Source: Fagopyrum homotropicum | Taxonomy: Eukaryota > Streptophyta > Magnoliopsida > Caryophyllales > Polygonaceae | NCBI GenBank assembly: GCA_033239125.1 | Contig: BSWB01000005.1 | Coordinates: 47,910,993-47,974,992, forward strand | Reading direction: 5' to 3' | DNA length: 64,000 nt | Made by a program: the position numbers and the translations under genes | In this document: positions 43,627 through 56,695 of the stretch, piece by piece | How the letters are laid out: each line of letters opens with the position of its first letter | How positions within the stretch are numbered: the stretch's first letter is position 1 | Notes under the pieces: model-generated | The model's database searches: none | Told to the model about the DNA's origin: nothing | Seen by the model: only the letters and a program-made list of their open reading frames with translations

Positions 43627-46080
43627 AACAACATCCGACTTCAATCAACGGTAATAATTATCATCATTGAATGATGACATGTTCGAATCTCACGAGCCTA
43701 ATGTCTGGCGGAGTCGGACACATCGTAGGTTCTGCATAGTAAGTTTGCGTAACACGAATGATATTCTTCTACACAATCGTACAATAAATGATACGAGCAT
43801 TTAGTAGATCTATCACCGTGTACATAATTTTTTTGTTGATACAGTTATCTAGAAAGAAATCATAGTAAAAATGAATAATTTCAAACACTAAAAAATAAAA
43901 GATAAAAAATAAAAATGAAATGAAGAACTGAATAAATTAGTTTCTTAATCTATGTCACAAAAACAAAGATAAAAAAATTTCAGTATATATTTTGACTGTT
44001 TTAAAATTTTAAAATTTTAATTTTATATAAGGCGAATAATTTATTTTATTTATCAAATTTACCTATATACATAATTATCATACGGAATAATTTAAGAACC
44101 TAACTTTTGGGTACAGTGAATAGTAATTATCGGGCATTTTTTGCCGCACTTTCCTAGGGTTACCTCTGACCATTCTCCCATTGGAAAACCGAGAGAGACA
44201 AAAGAAGAGAAGGATATTGGGTTCAAGCAACTGTGCTACCTCAGCGTTGGCGGCGCCGATGATTCATTCGTAGGTATACTCGTAGGTATACACCCTATCT
44301 CTTTCATTTTGTTTCGGATTCCTCTTTTTACGACCTCTCTTTCATTTTGGTTCTGGTTGTTGTTTTCATTTCCGTTGCGCTCAACTTGTCAGGTATCTGT
44401 ATTTGTTGTCTGATTCCTTATGTTTTCTTGGTTAAAGTTTCGTTTAGAGATTTTGATCGTTAGTTACTTCTTCGTGCAATTCCTATTTCTAGTTATGGTG
44501 AATTTCCTCATTGATCTTTCTATTAGATTAAAATAGAATCAATGCAATCGAGTTGAAATTCGTGCTCTCCTCCAAGAGGTAGAAGGTTTTCTTGTTTTTA
44601 ATTTCTTGTGACAAGGTTAGGTGATTGATCGAAGTTGACTGAAAACAGTGAACGAGCTGGGATATAGTGGTTACGTGTTGTTGTGAATCAGGTTAGGGTT
44701 TGCTTGTATGTTCTGAGATTTTAGGTGAGAAAACTTCCTTTCTTGGTTTATGAACAACTTAGTCATAAACAGAATTCAAGGTGAAGTACAAATATATAAA
44801 TGATGTGTAGAAATCAATTAATCGGGATTTTACCAAATTGATGTTGTACCTTCCTATAATTAAGAGGTAAAAAGTCATGATTTCGACAAAATTAATTGTT
44901 ATTAGTTACAATGAGTCCTGAAACTTACAATAAAGTTTGAGATATTACAATCTTCTGTCTCTCCCCACGTGGGAAAGCACCAACAAAGAAGAACAAACCC
45001 TTTTGCATCGCTATTGGTCACTTGGTGATACTTGTAAAATCCTAAATATAATATAATTTCTAGTAACTGCCCTTTGATAAGATGTGTACCGCAACTCGCA
45101 TTATGTCAATTCTAGAATTTCCATATCTAAACAACTCCTATGAAATAATACTTGACCTGGATTATGATATTATATAGTCAACCCTACTTGTCTCCTCTTC
45201 CAACCTCCATTTCCCTGAGGTTGAAATCACTCTTTTAGGTCACCCATTCGAGTTTTTATCCCATGTAGTTTTGAATCGTGCATAAATCTCAATCATTTGA
45301 CATATGAAGCTTGCTTTTATCAAACTTGTAGCAAAACATAAGGTACATAATAAAGTTATAGAGTTTGACTAAAAACATACTCATCTTCTCTAGTGTAAGA
45401 GTCTATTCAAGGAACCTTTTAGTCTCCTTTATTCTTCCCATAGAAAACAACTGAAGAAGAGTAATGTTCTCTATTGTTAGTTTCTATTGGCGCTACACAC
45501 CAAAAACTTCATAATTAATTTTATGATAATTTTTAGAACTAAAATTTTTATGTCTAGATAACTCCATGGGTTGGTTGCAATACTACAAGCTATGGTTGGG
45601 TAATGTCTAAACTCAACAAACTTAAATCTAATCAAAACTACTATTTTAATGCCCTCGGGTTTGCAATTGCGGAGTTCCTATATATATGTTATTTCTAAGA
45701 TATGGTTTCTTTTTTGTTGTAGCATTATTCAGTGTGTAGTTTCTTGGTTGCAAGCAGTTTCTTGGCGCTGATACTGGGTAGCTGATTAGTTAGTTTAATC
45801 TTTACTTTGTAATGTCCTCTAGTTAGCAATTGCAGAGTTCCTATCGATTTGTTTTTTTTTTCTCAGAGCTGGTTGAATTTTGTTGCTATATTCTGTGTGT
45901 GTAATTTCTTGATTACAAGCATATTCTTTGGCGTTGATCTTGGGTAGTTTATTAGATAGTATTAATCTTTGTTTTGTAAAAAATATTTTAAACTTATTTT
46001 GATAGCATGAATTATAGTCTATATTTTGGGGCTTGTTTAGACGTTTTATCTTCAATAATCTGCATGTTTGGATATATATT
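43627..46080. other. AT-rich low-copy-looking region; possible 5' end of a host gene at 44140
   Basis: The only stretch without LTR-element features. Around 44140-44270 it becomes less AT-rich, with a purine-rich leader, GGCGGCGCCGATG and then GTAGGTATACTCGTAGGTATAC. From there it is T-rich and intron-like to about 44520. This resembles promoter, first exon and long first intron of a plant gene, but the 90-codon frame at 44141-44413 has no recognisable domain and no coding exon follows. It could be a gene relic or an unknown repeat. Elsewhere I see nothing coding. Confidence 0.3.
45648..45980. repeat. Diverged tandem duplication (~165 bp x 2)
   Basis: 45648-45810 and 45811-45980 align throughout: both have AATGYCCTC, a GCAATTGC.GAGTTCCTAT block, AGTTTCTTG or ATTTCTTG, then TTGGCG.TGAT and GGGTAG. 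About a quarter of the positions differ by eye, so the duplication is old. Confidence 0.75.
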
Positions 46081-47048
46081 ATATTATTATATTGTTGTTT
46101 TATCTACCTTTGCTGGAATCGAGGTCTACACCAAGTTTCGTTGTAATCGTAGGTAAAATGGCACGTTTTACATCAAAATGGAGCTAAAGGAGCTAAGGAA
46201 TCATTGAAGCTACATTCAGGAGCTTAAGGAAGAATCCAGGAAACAAGAAATTAGATTAAACATTCACTTTGGACCAGCTTTGAGAGATTTCACATTCAGT
46301 TTAGAGTCACCTCGGTCAGCTACAGTACCACCTCAACCGAGGTGATCTTGAGGAGTGCCCCGACCGAGGCGAATACTCTGACACGGCGAGATATATTATA
46401 TTTGGCTGAGATCTTTTATTTTTTGAAGGAGAGATCTTATATTTTTTGGGTTGGATTTCTAGAAGGAAGATCATATATTTAGGAGATTTATTTTAGAGAT
46501 AAGATATATTTTATTAGGAAATTATCTTTTAAGATATTTCCTATAAAATTATCTTAGGAAGATATTTATTTTAGGAGATATGGATATATTTAATAGGAAA
46601 TTATCTTTTTAAGATTTTTATCTTTGGAAGATAATTCTCCTATATAAAGAGTTGGATTTTCGACAATTCAACCATCTTCGGATCACCGAATGCTTATACA
46701 TGCCTAGAGGGCTGATAGCATCCAGCAATTACGGGATTTTCTCGAGAGTTTTGAAGGTAGGAAGATTGAAGATCAATCTAGGAAGGATTGATAGCTTGTT
46801 AGAGCTTTTGTGAAGGGTTTTGTAAGACTTTCTTAGATTCCCTTTTGTTGATTGTCTTGTTCGATTTGTTATCCAAGGAACGCTTATTTGTTTGATATTT
46901 GATTCAGTTATTGAAGCCTTGTTCTTAAGGTTTTTGTGTTCAAATATTTATTTTCTTCCCATATATTTGATTATTGCTTTCATGATGATGAGTGGCTAAT
47001 TTCCTTGTGCGATTCTAGGGTGATTGGCTGAAGGTTGTGGGAAAAACA
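46081..47048 (+). repeat. Probable LTR/UTR fragment of a Tat/Athila-type gypsy element
   Basis: No coding sequence. The stretch contains 'catcaaaatggagctaaagg', CCGAGGTGATCTTGAGGAG-type segments and repeated AAATTATCTT/AAGATATTT blocks (46500-46640). A TATA box at 46641-46649 is followed by a T-rich leader with 'gatgatgagtggctaatttc', which I associate with LTRs of Tat/Ogre or Athila-type elements. It ends where element D inserted at 47049. Boundaries and lineage are uncertain. Confidence 0.4.
46641..46649 (+). promoter_or_regulatory. TATA box in the gypsy-like fragment
   Basis: TATATAAAG preceded by CTCC, in a context typical of plant LTR promoters, with no ORF directly downstream. Confidence 0.45.
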
Positions 47049-49920
47049 TGTAACACCCCAAATTCTCGGAACTCGGGGAGCTACTGGTTAGGACCTCACA
47101 ATGGGTCCCGACCTTGGTTTAACAACACATTACTTGGATCTTACAACAAGGCACAAATGTACTTAAAACAATTTCGAAACATAATAGTTTTATTGTATGA
47201 ATGTACACATGTGACACCTTACAAAACATAAACATATACATAACATGCATGATGTAAGGGAGACTCCCCCGTCCCCGTCTAATGAGTACGTGGACCCGGC
47301 TGACCATCAGTTCCGGATCACTCTGCAACTGTCTATCTCTACAAATCTACAACACGGATAAACCGTTATCTAACAATCCAAATATAAGCAGAAAAGGATA
47401 GCACAAACACACTCAAGATAACATAAAACAATCATCATGCTGGCACACAAACCGGTTATTATCTGTTCATTAAGTGAGCCTCCGTTCCTTATCCAACTGG
47501 GTGTAGGTCTAGCTTACCTCCGCCGGTAGCATCATTACAAACCGAGTGTGGACTAGTCCCTAAAGAAACCCCCAACGCCCTCAGGCTAACTAAGCAGAAT
47601 GCCACCGCTCGTTACTCTTAGGCCAAAGTATAGGTCGGTAGATAATTATTACTAAAATATAAATATAAACATCTTATTCAAACACCACTATCATTATCCA
47701 CACTCATATCTGGAAGTCAACTAAGTAAGCCCAAAGGACTTACCTGAATTCAAACATAATCTAGTTATCTCGACTCGGTTTGTAACCGCAGGAACTCAAC
47801 CGCCTGTTATAAAAGCCAAGTCGATCAATAATATATCCCACTTAATTAGAAGTCTCTGACTTCTAAGATATTTAACTCTATCATCAGCTAAATTACCAAA
47901 ATACCCTTATACGGATAAATGACTGTTTTACCCCTGGTCCCGAAACTTTATAAAATTCCATAACAAAGTTCCAAACTATTCTTTGGAACTCAAAACCACG
48001 CTCAAACTCTCAAAGGAAGGTTTGCTAAAGATTTAGAAGAGTTAACTACATTTTTGACTTTCATAAAAAGTCGCTAACGTCCGACTTTGGCTTAAGATAT
48101 GAAAACCGAATAAAAATATAAAAAGTCTAACAAAAATCTCTAAGTCTTTTATGCTATGCACTATATCCATAGTATCCAGAATTTCCCAAAAATACATAAT
48201 AATCACTTCTACACAAATTCTCAAAGTCGGTTCCAAAACAAGAAATTTATACTTAGCCAATTTCTGAGTTCTTTCTCAAACAGCTCAACTAGCCTACTTT
48301 GAGCTCCTATGGATCCAGATCCGACCGTTGGATCGGTCTCAACTTTTGATATGTTGAACTATGTATGACACTATATCACATACTAAAAATTGAACGGTGG
48401 ATTATGTTTCTAAGGTATCCAAACCTAAGCTCAAACATGACTGCACAACCTAGAAAATTCCAGTACTTAACAATTTCAGCAACATCCAGAAAATTGTTTA
48501 AGGTCTCAACTTCAAAAATTCATAACTCCTAAACCACTTGCTGGATTCATCCCAAATTTTAATATGTTCCACCAAAATATGCCAACTATATCATATCCAA
48601 AATTCAAGTCAAACAGAGATCAAACTCTTATTCAAAACTATCTCTCAAAACAGCATCACATGTTGTTTTTTTTTCAACACTCAACACAATTATAAAAACT
48701 GTGTGATGAGTCAACTTTGAGACACCCTAACTCTCACACTGTAAATCCAATTCTTCCTAAATTTTAGTATGATCTACTATGAACTACTGACTACAAGATA
48801 TCCTAAAATCAGCAACAAAGGAGGAGTCTAACTTATCCAAAACTGGATTACAAAACTGTGTCAACATGCAGTTTTCCCAACACTTAGAATATTTCAGCAC
48901 AACAGAAAATAAAACTGCTTACCACCCAATTTTTGAAAAATCATAACTCCCAAACCATTCACTGGATGCCTCTCAAATTTTAATATGTTCTACTACAATA
49001 TCTCATCTATAACATATAAAAATTTCAACCAAAATGGATCAGTATTTCGTACCTAAATCGGAACCCGAAAGAGTGTGGGCAAACTCAGTTACGAGATTTG
49101 ACGGAAGATGGAGATAGAAGTGAAGAGGACTCACCAATCCAGTACAATTCGATCCCAATGATCGATGATTGTCCTCGGCAAGGAGAGAGGGATGACTGGA
49201 AGACTGGAGTGGTGGCGTGGCTTGTGACGGGGTCTTGTGGATGCTGGTGGTTAACGACGACGGTCGAGGAGGCTTGCGATGCACGGTCCGTAAAGTCGAG
49301 CGATCCTGTTGATGAGAGTGGCGCCTCGTCCGCGTCGATGCAGCACCGTCTGGAAGTGTCGGCAGTCGAACGGTTCGGTCGTGGGTTGCAGGTGTTGAGC
49401 GGCGTTCACAGAGGCGATTGAAGATCTCTTTCGGTTGTGCAGAAAGACGCAGGTTGGGCAGCGGTAGAAGATGGTTACGTATAGTTGTTAGGTTTAGCTG
49501 AGAGGTTACGGTGAGGTTAGGTTAGATTTTTTAATAAAGGTTATTAGTTAATTAATCTCCCATCAGGCCCAAACCTTGGCCCAACAAGGGTGATGATCTA
49601 AATAAAAATTTTTTTTTTAACCCAAGGCCCAAAAAAATAATCCGATCCAGTTAGGAACCCAAAACGCACAATTTTGTCCGACAATTTTAACTTGGATGGT
49701 TATCGGAATAGCTTCTCCGGGTTTTGTAAAAATACAAATAATACACTAGGGTTGTAAGATTAGGTTTTGGTGTAATCTCATCGTTTTACGTGAATTAAAT
49801 TTTACCTGAAATGATAGAACTTGTGATAGCGCGCAACACTAGATAGAAAGGAGGAGAGGTTAACGGGTCGAAATCCGGTTTGGCTCGGGGATAAACGGAG
49901 TAAAATTTCCGGATATTACA
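47049..49920 (-). repeat. Element D 3' LTR (2872 bp)
   Basis: Minus strand TGTAATATCCGG...GGGGTGTTACA. It carries AGAAGTCTCTGACTTCT at 47848-47864, a donor-like CAGGTAAGT (minus strand) at 47738-47746 and one degenerate AT hairpin near 49785-49820. The 107-codon frame at 49098-49421 is repeated in the 5' LTR only because the LTRs are copies. Confidence 0.9.
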
Positions 49921-52900
49921 TCAGTACCCCCTTAAAATAAGTTTCGTCCCGAAACTTAGAATAAGGCTTTATTCACATGACATCTATAATTAAAAGTACT
50001 TAACTCGATTTCTAATAAATTTTCACTCTCGCTTCTTAACATACAAGAACTAAGCAATCATCATCGTCATACCACACATAAAAGTACAATCACTCCATCC
50101 ACTGTATAATCACAAAATTCACATAACACAATAACTCGTCGGTAAAGTAGTAGCGGCTATCTCCGCAAAGAACTCGGGATAACTACGTCTAATGCTCTCC
50201 TTTGTCTCCCGAATAGCCTTATCTGCTCCTCATCTAGACCACTAGATCCTCAACGTCGGTATAGACTTAGGTGTAGGCGTCTAGTATTACGCTTTTAGGA
50301 AGGTCACCAAATACTACACAAAAGTATTGTCTGACTCGACTATCCACACCTCATAGCTGATGACATGCCCCGGATCCGGTATGCATTCTTTCAATTGTTA
50401 CACGTGAACGTTGGTGGGAGTGCTAGTATATAAATAACTTCCCAATCCGTTTCAAGATCTCCACGGTTGTTTTCCTCACCTCACGTTCCGCTCTTTTGAT
50501 GACTCTACCGAAAATAACTATAAAATTTATTCCTTCCGTTGAATCTATTTACTTTGAACTTCCGAAGGATTTGACCATCAAATTGGGAAAATAAAATCTT
50601 AGTCGTCTTCTAGCATTTCATTAAGTGTGTAATGCTCTTCGTAATACTCCTTACTTGGCCTTGTCTCCTTAATATGACTCAGTCGGACCGTCCTGCCATT
50701 AATTAATTATAACCCCAAGAATCATACTCCAAGTGGAAATTTTCATTTAGATCTATAATTCTTTAACTTGAGGTCAGAGATAAAATACTATTGATTTTCC
50801 TGATATGCGGCTGCGCTACTCTGATGAATATGTGGTCACCCATTACTCATAATGACATCTCCCGTAAGCCATGATGACTTACCAAACTCTCGTATTTACT
50901 TCCCTTCTCATAACGGCAAGATCCTCTCAACCGACCATCAATATAACGATAATTTATTACAGTTTAGGGAAGGCTCATACTCTAAGCCGTGATTACTGGT
51001 TGTCCGGAACCTCGAAATAAAACCGTCCATCTTTGTCACAACTATGGTCCTCGACCCCATGGAGTTCCACAACTATTCTAGAAAATTCCTCGGCAAAATA
51101 ACTCGCAGGTCGTATCTTCTTGGAATGATTGAAACGTGCGTCTTAGAAATTCCCGGAATTCACTTTTGTCTCATCAAAACTCGGCTTACAACTCGTCAAG
51201 ACTACTCAATGTGGTTATCCCTCTACCATCCTTTTGACGTCCAACTTAGGGTACATCACATCGACTTACAAGTCCTTACCTTGATCATTTACAATCTTGG
51301 CAGATTTTTTTTTTTTTTTTTTTAACTCCCAATTCTCAAGGTGCGGTAATAAGTCTACACCGAGACTATAATATCAACCACATGATGGTTTCTCATGCTT
51401 GACTTGTGAACTCTTCTACTAGGTGGCTCATCTCATAACATTTTCCTTCATTCAAATCGGTCTCTAACTATCAGTTGATCATTACTACCTATCCCATGTT
51501 GGAACCTCATTTATGTTGTACACTTGTATAGATTCCATAAGGCATCCTCATCTCGACACTTATTTAAAACTAGCAAGACCCGCCTTTTGATACATGATTT
51601 TCCTTCTCATTGGTTAAGTTATTTGTTTCGTTTACACTTTATCAATCACGGTGTTTTCGGTCCGATAACATGACTTCCATTAGACCTATACCGCTACCAT
51701 TTGCATAAGACACATCAGATGCTTATGAAATTCTCAAAAATCATACTTATCGCATTGCACTTATTGTGTTTCCTTATACTTATGCCGCTTTACCTTCTTT
51801 AAATCCTTACACCCAACAGGATGTTTAAATCTCTTTGAATTTCCTCGTATACGCTTTATGGACCAAGTTAATTGGTCTTATTACTTTCACAAATTCTTTT
51901 GTCATGAGTCGAGACTGGACTTCTAGCACCCCATTCATACGTAAGCTCACTACTAGTCCTTCATCTACATTTTATTGGTTATCCTGGCTAGCTTGGATTT
52001 TCATTAGAGTATCACCATTCCTCAATAAACTCTTATATAAACATTATTCGGTAATCATCTTATTGATGTGATACAGGATCTATATAACAACTTCCCATCA
52101 CTTAACATCACTCTATCTCACTTCCGTTCCAACAGGGGTGTATAACCCAACTAACATCACCTCCACTCGACAAGTTGTTTGTACCATTGGATTTTCTACT
52201 CTGTGGGTTAGGACTCACCACGCTCTCGTTGTGCGACTCTATTAATTTAGTCGTCAACCCTTGATCATAAGGAAATTTTCTGTGAGTCCAAAGTGATTGA
52301 CCCCAAATTATTAGACCGTAATTCTATAAGGATGAAGTACCAAGTATCTTCATTAATCCTTACTTTCATTAAGGAGATAAGATAACAATTGGAAGCCAAC
52401 CTCTTCCATTTTAAATCTTCTTACATGTTCTTTACTCTCTTACTCCAACCGTTTGATCCAAGAAGATCAACGTTCGCTACTTGAGGAAAACTTCCAAGGC
52501 GTCGGTAAAGCTACTTCATTAGACCACAGTCACCATTATCTCTTCTTATCTATACATAATTCATCAATACCGAACAACTCTTGCACGTCCTCAGTTGTCG
52601 TCGGTTAGTCTACAGTTGACTTATCTCAGTATCCCGGACTTATTCTTCTCCCACCTCTACTGGCATAAAAATTCTTGGTGAGCATCACTTACTTGGTTAA
52701 TCCTTTCACCTTTCGTTAGTTCGTTCTATCTTTTACGCTTCTGTTTCCTTAGGGATAACTCTCTTTCTCGAGTCTCATTGTATCCTTCATTTAGCATCAA
52801 TAGTCGTTCCAAGTCCTCCATGAGAGATTGTGAGCGCCTTTGTGATTCCGATGACTTTAATTATCATTCACTTACAGTCTCCTTTACATGGACCGTCTGT

Positions 52901-53575
52901 GTTGATGACCTAGGTCCCGCGATCATCGGGGTTACCTTGGACTCTCGAGTCCACCAAGGTCATTCTCACATGTTCCTTCATTAGCGTTGTTTATAATATT
53001 GCTCTCTTGAACTCCGTTGCCTTGATTACCAGCCTTCTACTCTTTTGATACTGGCGTCGCGGTTCCTTTCAGCTTCTTATATCTTTGATGATGTAAAAAC
53101 TTCTCCACACTTGAGGGGTCCATCTTCCGCTTTTATAATCAATTGTAGTTATTCATTCCGTGCACCTCAGATCCTCATATCCGGGTTGACACTCTATCTC
53201 GTCTGGTCTCTCATGCTCATAATTGTCTATGGAGCATCCATCTCGATTGTAACATCCTTTATTCCGCAATCATGATTGTGTTCCGTTCTCCTTGGTTCTT
53301 ATTCCACTATTATTATCTCCAATCTACGCTATTGTCATCTCTTGCAGGGTTCTCCAAATTCATCTCTCGGCTTCATACGGCCAGGTTTCTTGGGTGTCTT
53401 CCTATTCCTTTTATAGGAGCTGACTCGGGAATTCTTTTACCATCTACTTGTCTCTGTGGTGAAATTTACCTCGACATATTTACTTCTTTGCCCACCAGAC
53501 GCTCATTTGCTTCTTTTACCATCTGCTTCTTTTATCGTTCTTTGGATGATTTATAAGGTCACCCGGACGCCCACC
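49921..53575 (-). pseudogene. Element D interior, decayed gag-pol
   Basis: Begins with the polypurine tract. On the minus strand 50130-50440 still aligns with element 1's chromodomain end (5580-5900), and 51040-51140 with its integrase (6410-6520, the region of the second catalytic Asp). Both have many substitutions and indels and no open frame. The remainder lines up with the interiors of C and E. It carries the tRNA-iMet half at 52199-52242 and a T-run at 51306-51323. Element E interrupts it at 53576. Confidence 0.78.
52199..52242 (-). ncRNA. Initiator tRNA-Met 5'-half-like sequence in element D
   Basis: The minus strand reads ATAGAGTCGCACAACGAG and on through GTGGTGAGTCCTAACCCAC. It shares the one-base loss in the anticodon loop (TCCTAA) with the copies in C and E, so all three descend from one capture event. 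Confidence 0.7.
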
Positions 53576-56500
53576 TATAACACCCCAAATTCTGAGAACT
53601 CGGGGAGTTACTGGTTAGGACCTCACAATGGGTCCCGACCTTAGTTTGACAACAATTTAACTTGGATCTTACAACAAGGCACAAAAGTATTTAAAACATT
53701 TGAAAACTTTAAACAATATATACATGAAGAATATGTATCAGCCTTACCAAAACGACACATAAGAAGAACAGAAGACATCCCGTCCCCAACTAAATAAGTA
53801 CGTGGACCCGGCTGACCATTCCCTCCGGATCTCTCTACAACTGTTTTAACCTGCAAGACATCTACAAGCGGTATAAAACCGTTAGCTAACATTCTATGCA
53901 TAAGTATAAAGGTAAAAGCACAAACACACAACATACACAATCAACATGCAACACTCAATCCTTTTATTATCTTTAATTAGGTGATAGATTATTACTAATG
54001 ATACTTATTTTGTGACACGAGGGATTCCCAAACCTCGCCCCTGTCCCCGTTTACCAACGCGGAATGGTACTAATGCATCTGACCGTCTACCGGACTGGGC
54101 TGGTCGCATGGAACCTCCTAGACTCTCGCAAGAGCTAGGCAGATGATGTCACGACCCGTTATCATACACTTGGGTCAATTACGTAAATAATAAAGTCGGC
54201 CTAATCCGGTTTCGTTGTTTATCATAACTAACAAACACCACTCATACACATTACACTCATACAAGAAAGCCAGCTAAGTAAGTCCGTGGACTTACCAGAA
54301 TTCAATCTCGTCTCTCTTAACAACACTCAATCAGTAACGGCAGGAACTCAGTTGCCTGTCAAAGGAGGCACGTGGGTCAACACATTATCCCGGGGTACTT
54401 AGAAGTATAAAACTCCTAAGATGTACAATTCCATGTGCAGAAGTTATTACAGTGTTTATTTAAGGTAAAATGACTATTTTACCCTTAGTCCCGGAACTTC
54501 CAAAAACTCAGAGTATGTACTTAAATTATAATTTGAGGCTAACTAACCATATTCTACTATCTAGGATGATTTTAGGTAACAACTAGAAAAACTACCTATT
54601 TTCTATTTCCCGAAAAGTCACTAAAGTCCAACTACAGCTTCAAATATAAAATTCGAATAATCTTATAAAAATTCCGTAATAATTTCCTAGATCATCTATG
54701 ATATCTCATCTACTCCTAGGAAGAAGAATTTCTTAAAACTGTTCAACCATCACTTCTACAAAAATTTCCAAAGTTGGTCATAACACTTAACCAACAGCAC
54801 ATTGTCTTAACTTTGAAAAATCACAACTCCTAAACTACTAGCTGGATTTATCCCAAATTTTGATATGTTCTAATATAAAATCTTATCTATAATATATCCA
54901 AAATTCAGCTGCAAAGGAGATCACAATCCTATTTAAAACTATCTCACAAAACCGAATTTCAGCACAACCGAAAAACTGCTTACGACTCAATCTTTGAAAA
55001 ATCATACATCTCAAACCACTCGCTGGATTCCTCTTAAATTTTAATATGTTCTACAACATTATGTAAACTATATCATATCCAAAATTCAAGCCCAACGGAG
55101 ATCAAGAGCTTATTCAAAACCATCTCACAAAACAGCATCACTTGTTGTTTTCCCCAACACTCAGCACATATATAAAAACGTCAACTTTGAAACACAATAA
55201 CTCTCAAACCGTAACTCCGATTTTTCCCAAATTTTAGTATGTTATACTATGTACTACTGTATATGACATATCCGAAAACAAGCCAAAAAGAATGAGTTTA
55301 GCATACCTAAATCGGAGTCCAAAGTTGGTTGTTCGTCACAGTTGGAAAATTGGAAGATGTAACAGCCCCTCTACAGCTGTTCCTTTGGCTGGAATATATG
55401 AATTCCTAGAGGGTTTTGTACCAGTTATAAGCACATATATGGCTGAAGTAAAGCAAGGAAGAAGGAGTGAGGTCTTACTCATCTACAAGGCTCACACGAT
55501 GAGAGCGGCGAGGACCATCCATTAGCCTTGGCGTGGCTGCTACTGTTTGAAGACGAATGGGAAGACTGGTTCTGACTCAAGGCGGCTGGAAGGCGACTAG
55601 AGAGGAGGGTCCGTCTGCACTGCTGGCTCGACAGAAACGAGGAGAGGGTGCTGCTGCGTGCTGGCTCGACAGAAGCGAGGAGAGGGACATAGATTGAGAC
55701 CTTATGGACGCTACTGTTCTGAAGGAAGACTCAGCCGTGATGGTGCTTCAATTGGAAACGGCGGCACTGTCTCTTTGCTCCCCGGCCCTAGCGTGAGAAA
55801 GGCGGAAGTGTAGAAGATTCTGGCATTGCTTCTCGGTCCTGGCGTAAGAGAGGCGGAGTGCAGAAGGTTAGCAGCGAGATGTTCGCTCTTGGATTGTAGG
55901 CGGCCATGCTTGTCGAAGGAGGAAGGAGAGATAGACAACGAGAGTGAAGGCCGCTACTCCTTGGCGTGCAGAAAGTCACAAGGAAGCTAGGGCAAAACGT
56001 CTCTCACAGTTGGGCCGAGTAGCCGCAGATACGTGGACTGGCGCTGGAGCTGAGCAGGGATGGGCTGACGCTGGAGCTGAAGCAGGAATGGGCATGAGTT
56101 CGGGCTGCTTCTGGCTGCAGCAGAGGAAGAGTGGGCTGCGAACTGGGCTGAAATTAAGGTAAGAGAGATGGGCTGTTTTTCTTGTCAAAAATCTGTCAAA
56201 ACTCGTCATGGCCTTGTCAGGCCCATGAATGAGTTTGCCACAGATTTGTCGGGCTTTGTTATGGCCTTGTCTCAGCTTAGTCATGGTCTCGTCACACCTT
56301 GTCAAAACTCGTCTAAAGTCATCGGTAAGAATGAATTATAATAACTATGATTTGATATAAATCTATCATTTTATGTGAATAAAATTCTACATAAAATAAT
56401 AGATAATTATAAGGATTAAAGCTTGATATAATTTTATCATTTTATGTGAATTGAATTCTACATAAAATAATGAATTATAATAACTAGGGTTTAGTATAAA

Positions 56501-56695
56501 TCTATCATTTTATGTGAATAAAATTCTACATAAAATAATAGATAATTATAAGGATTAGATCTTGATATAATTTTATCATTTTATGTGAATTAAATTCTAC
56601 ATAAAATAATAAAATTTGTAAAGGAAGAGATACTAGATAGAAAGGGGAAACCGTCAACGGCGGAATTAGACGGAATAAAAATTCTGGATATTACA
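53576..56695 (-). repeat. Element E 3' LTR (3120 bp)
   Basis: Carries a conserved palindrome GGTAAAATGACTATTTTACC at 54464-54483 and a donor-like CTGGTAAGT (minus strand) at 54290-54298. A long GC-rich segment at 55500-56160 has frames that are not conserved genes, and four AT hairpins lie at 56332-56609. Near 56160-56320 it has an imperfect GTCAAAACTCGTC/CTTGTC run. Confidence 0.88.
56332..56609. repeat. 139-bp tandem repeat with four AT-rich stem-loops
   Basis: Two 139-bp units (56332-56470, 56471-56609), each holding two hairpins with arms ATCATTTTATGTGAAT/ATTCTACATAAAAT. This is an expanded version of the hairpin module in LTRs 1, C and D, at the same site inside the LTR's 5' end. Confidence 0.88.

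Noticed and set aside
49098..49421. 107-codon ORF found twice (also 63531-63854) as a conserved gene
   Set aside because: It is antisense inside both LTRs of element D. Its conservation is fully explained by LTR identity, and it has no known domain.
51306..51323. T-run as a SINE/LINE poly(A) tail
   Set aside because: No LINE or SINE body or target duplication is recognisable next to it, and it lies within the decayed interior of element D.
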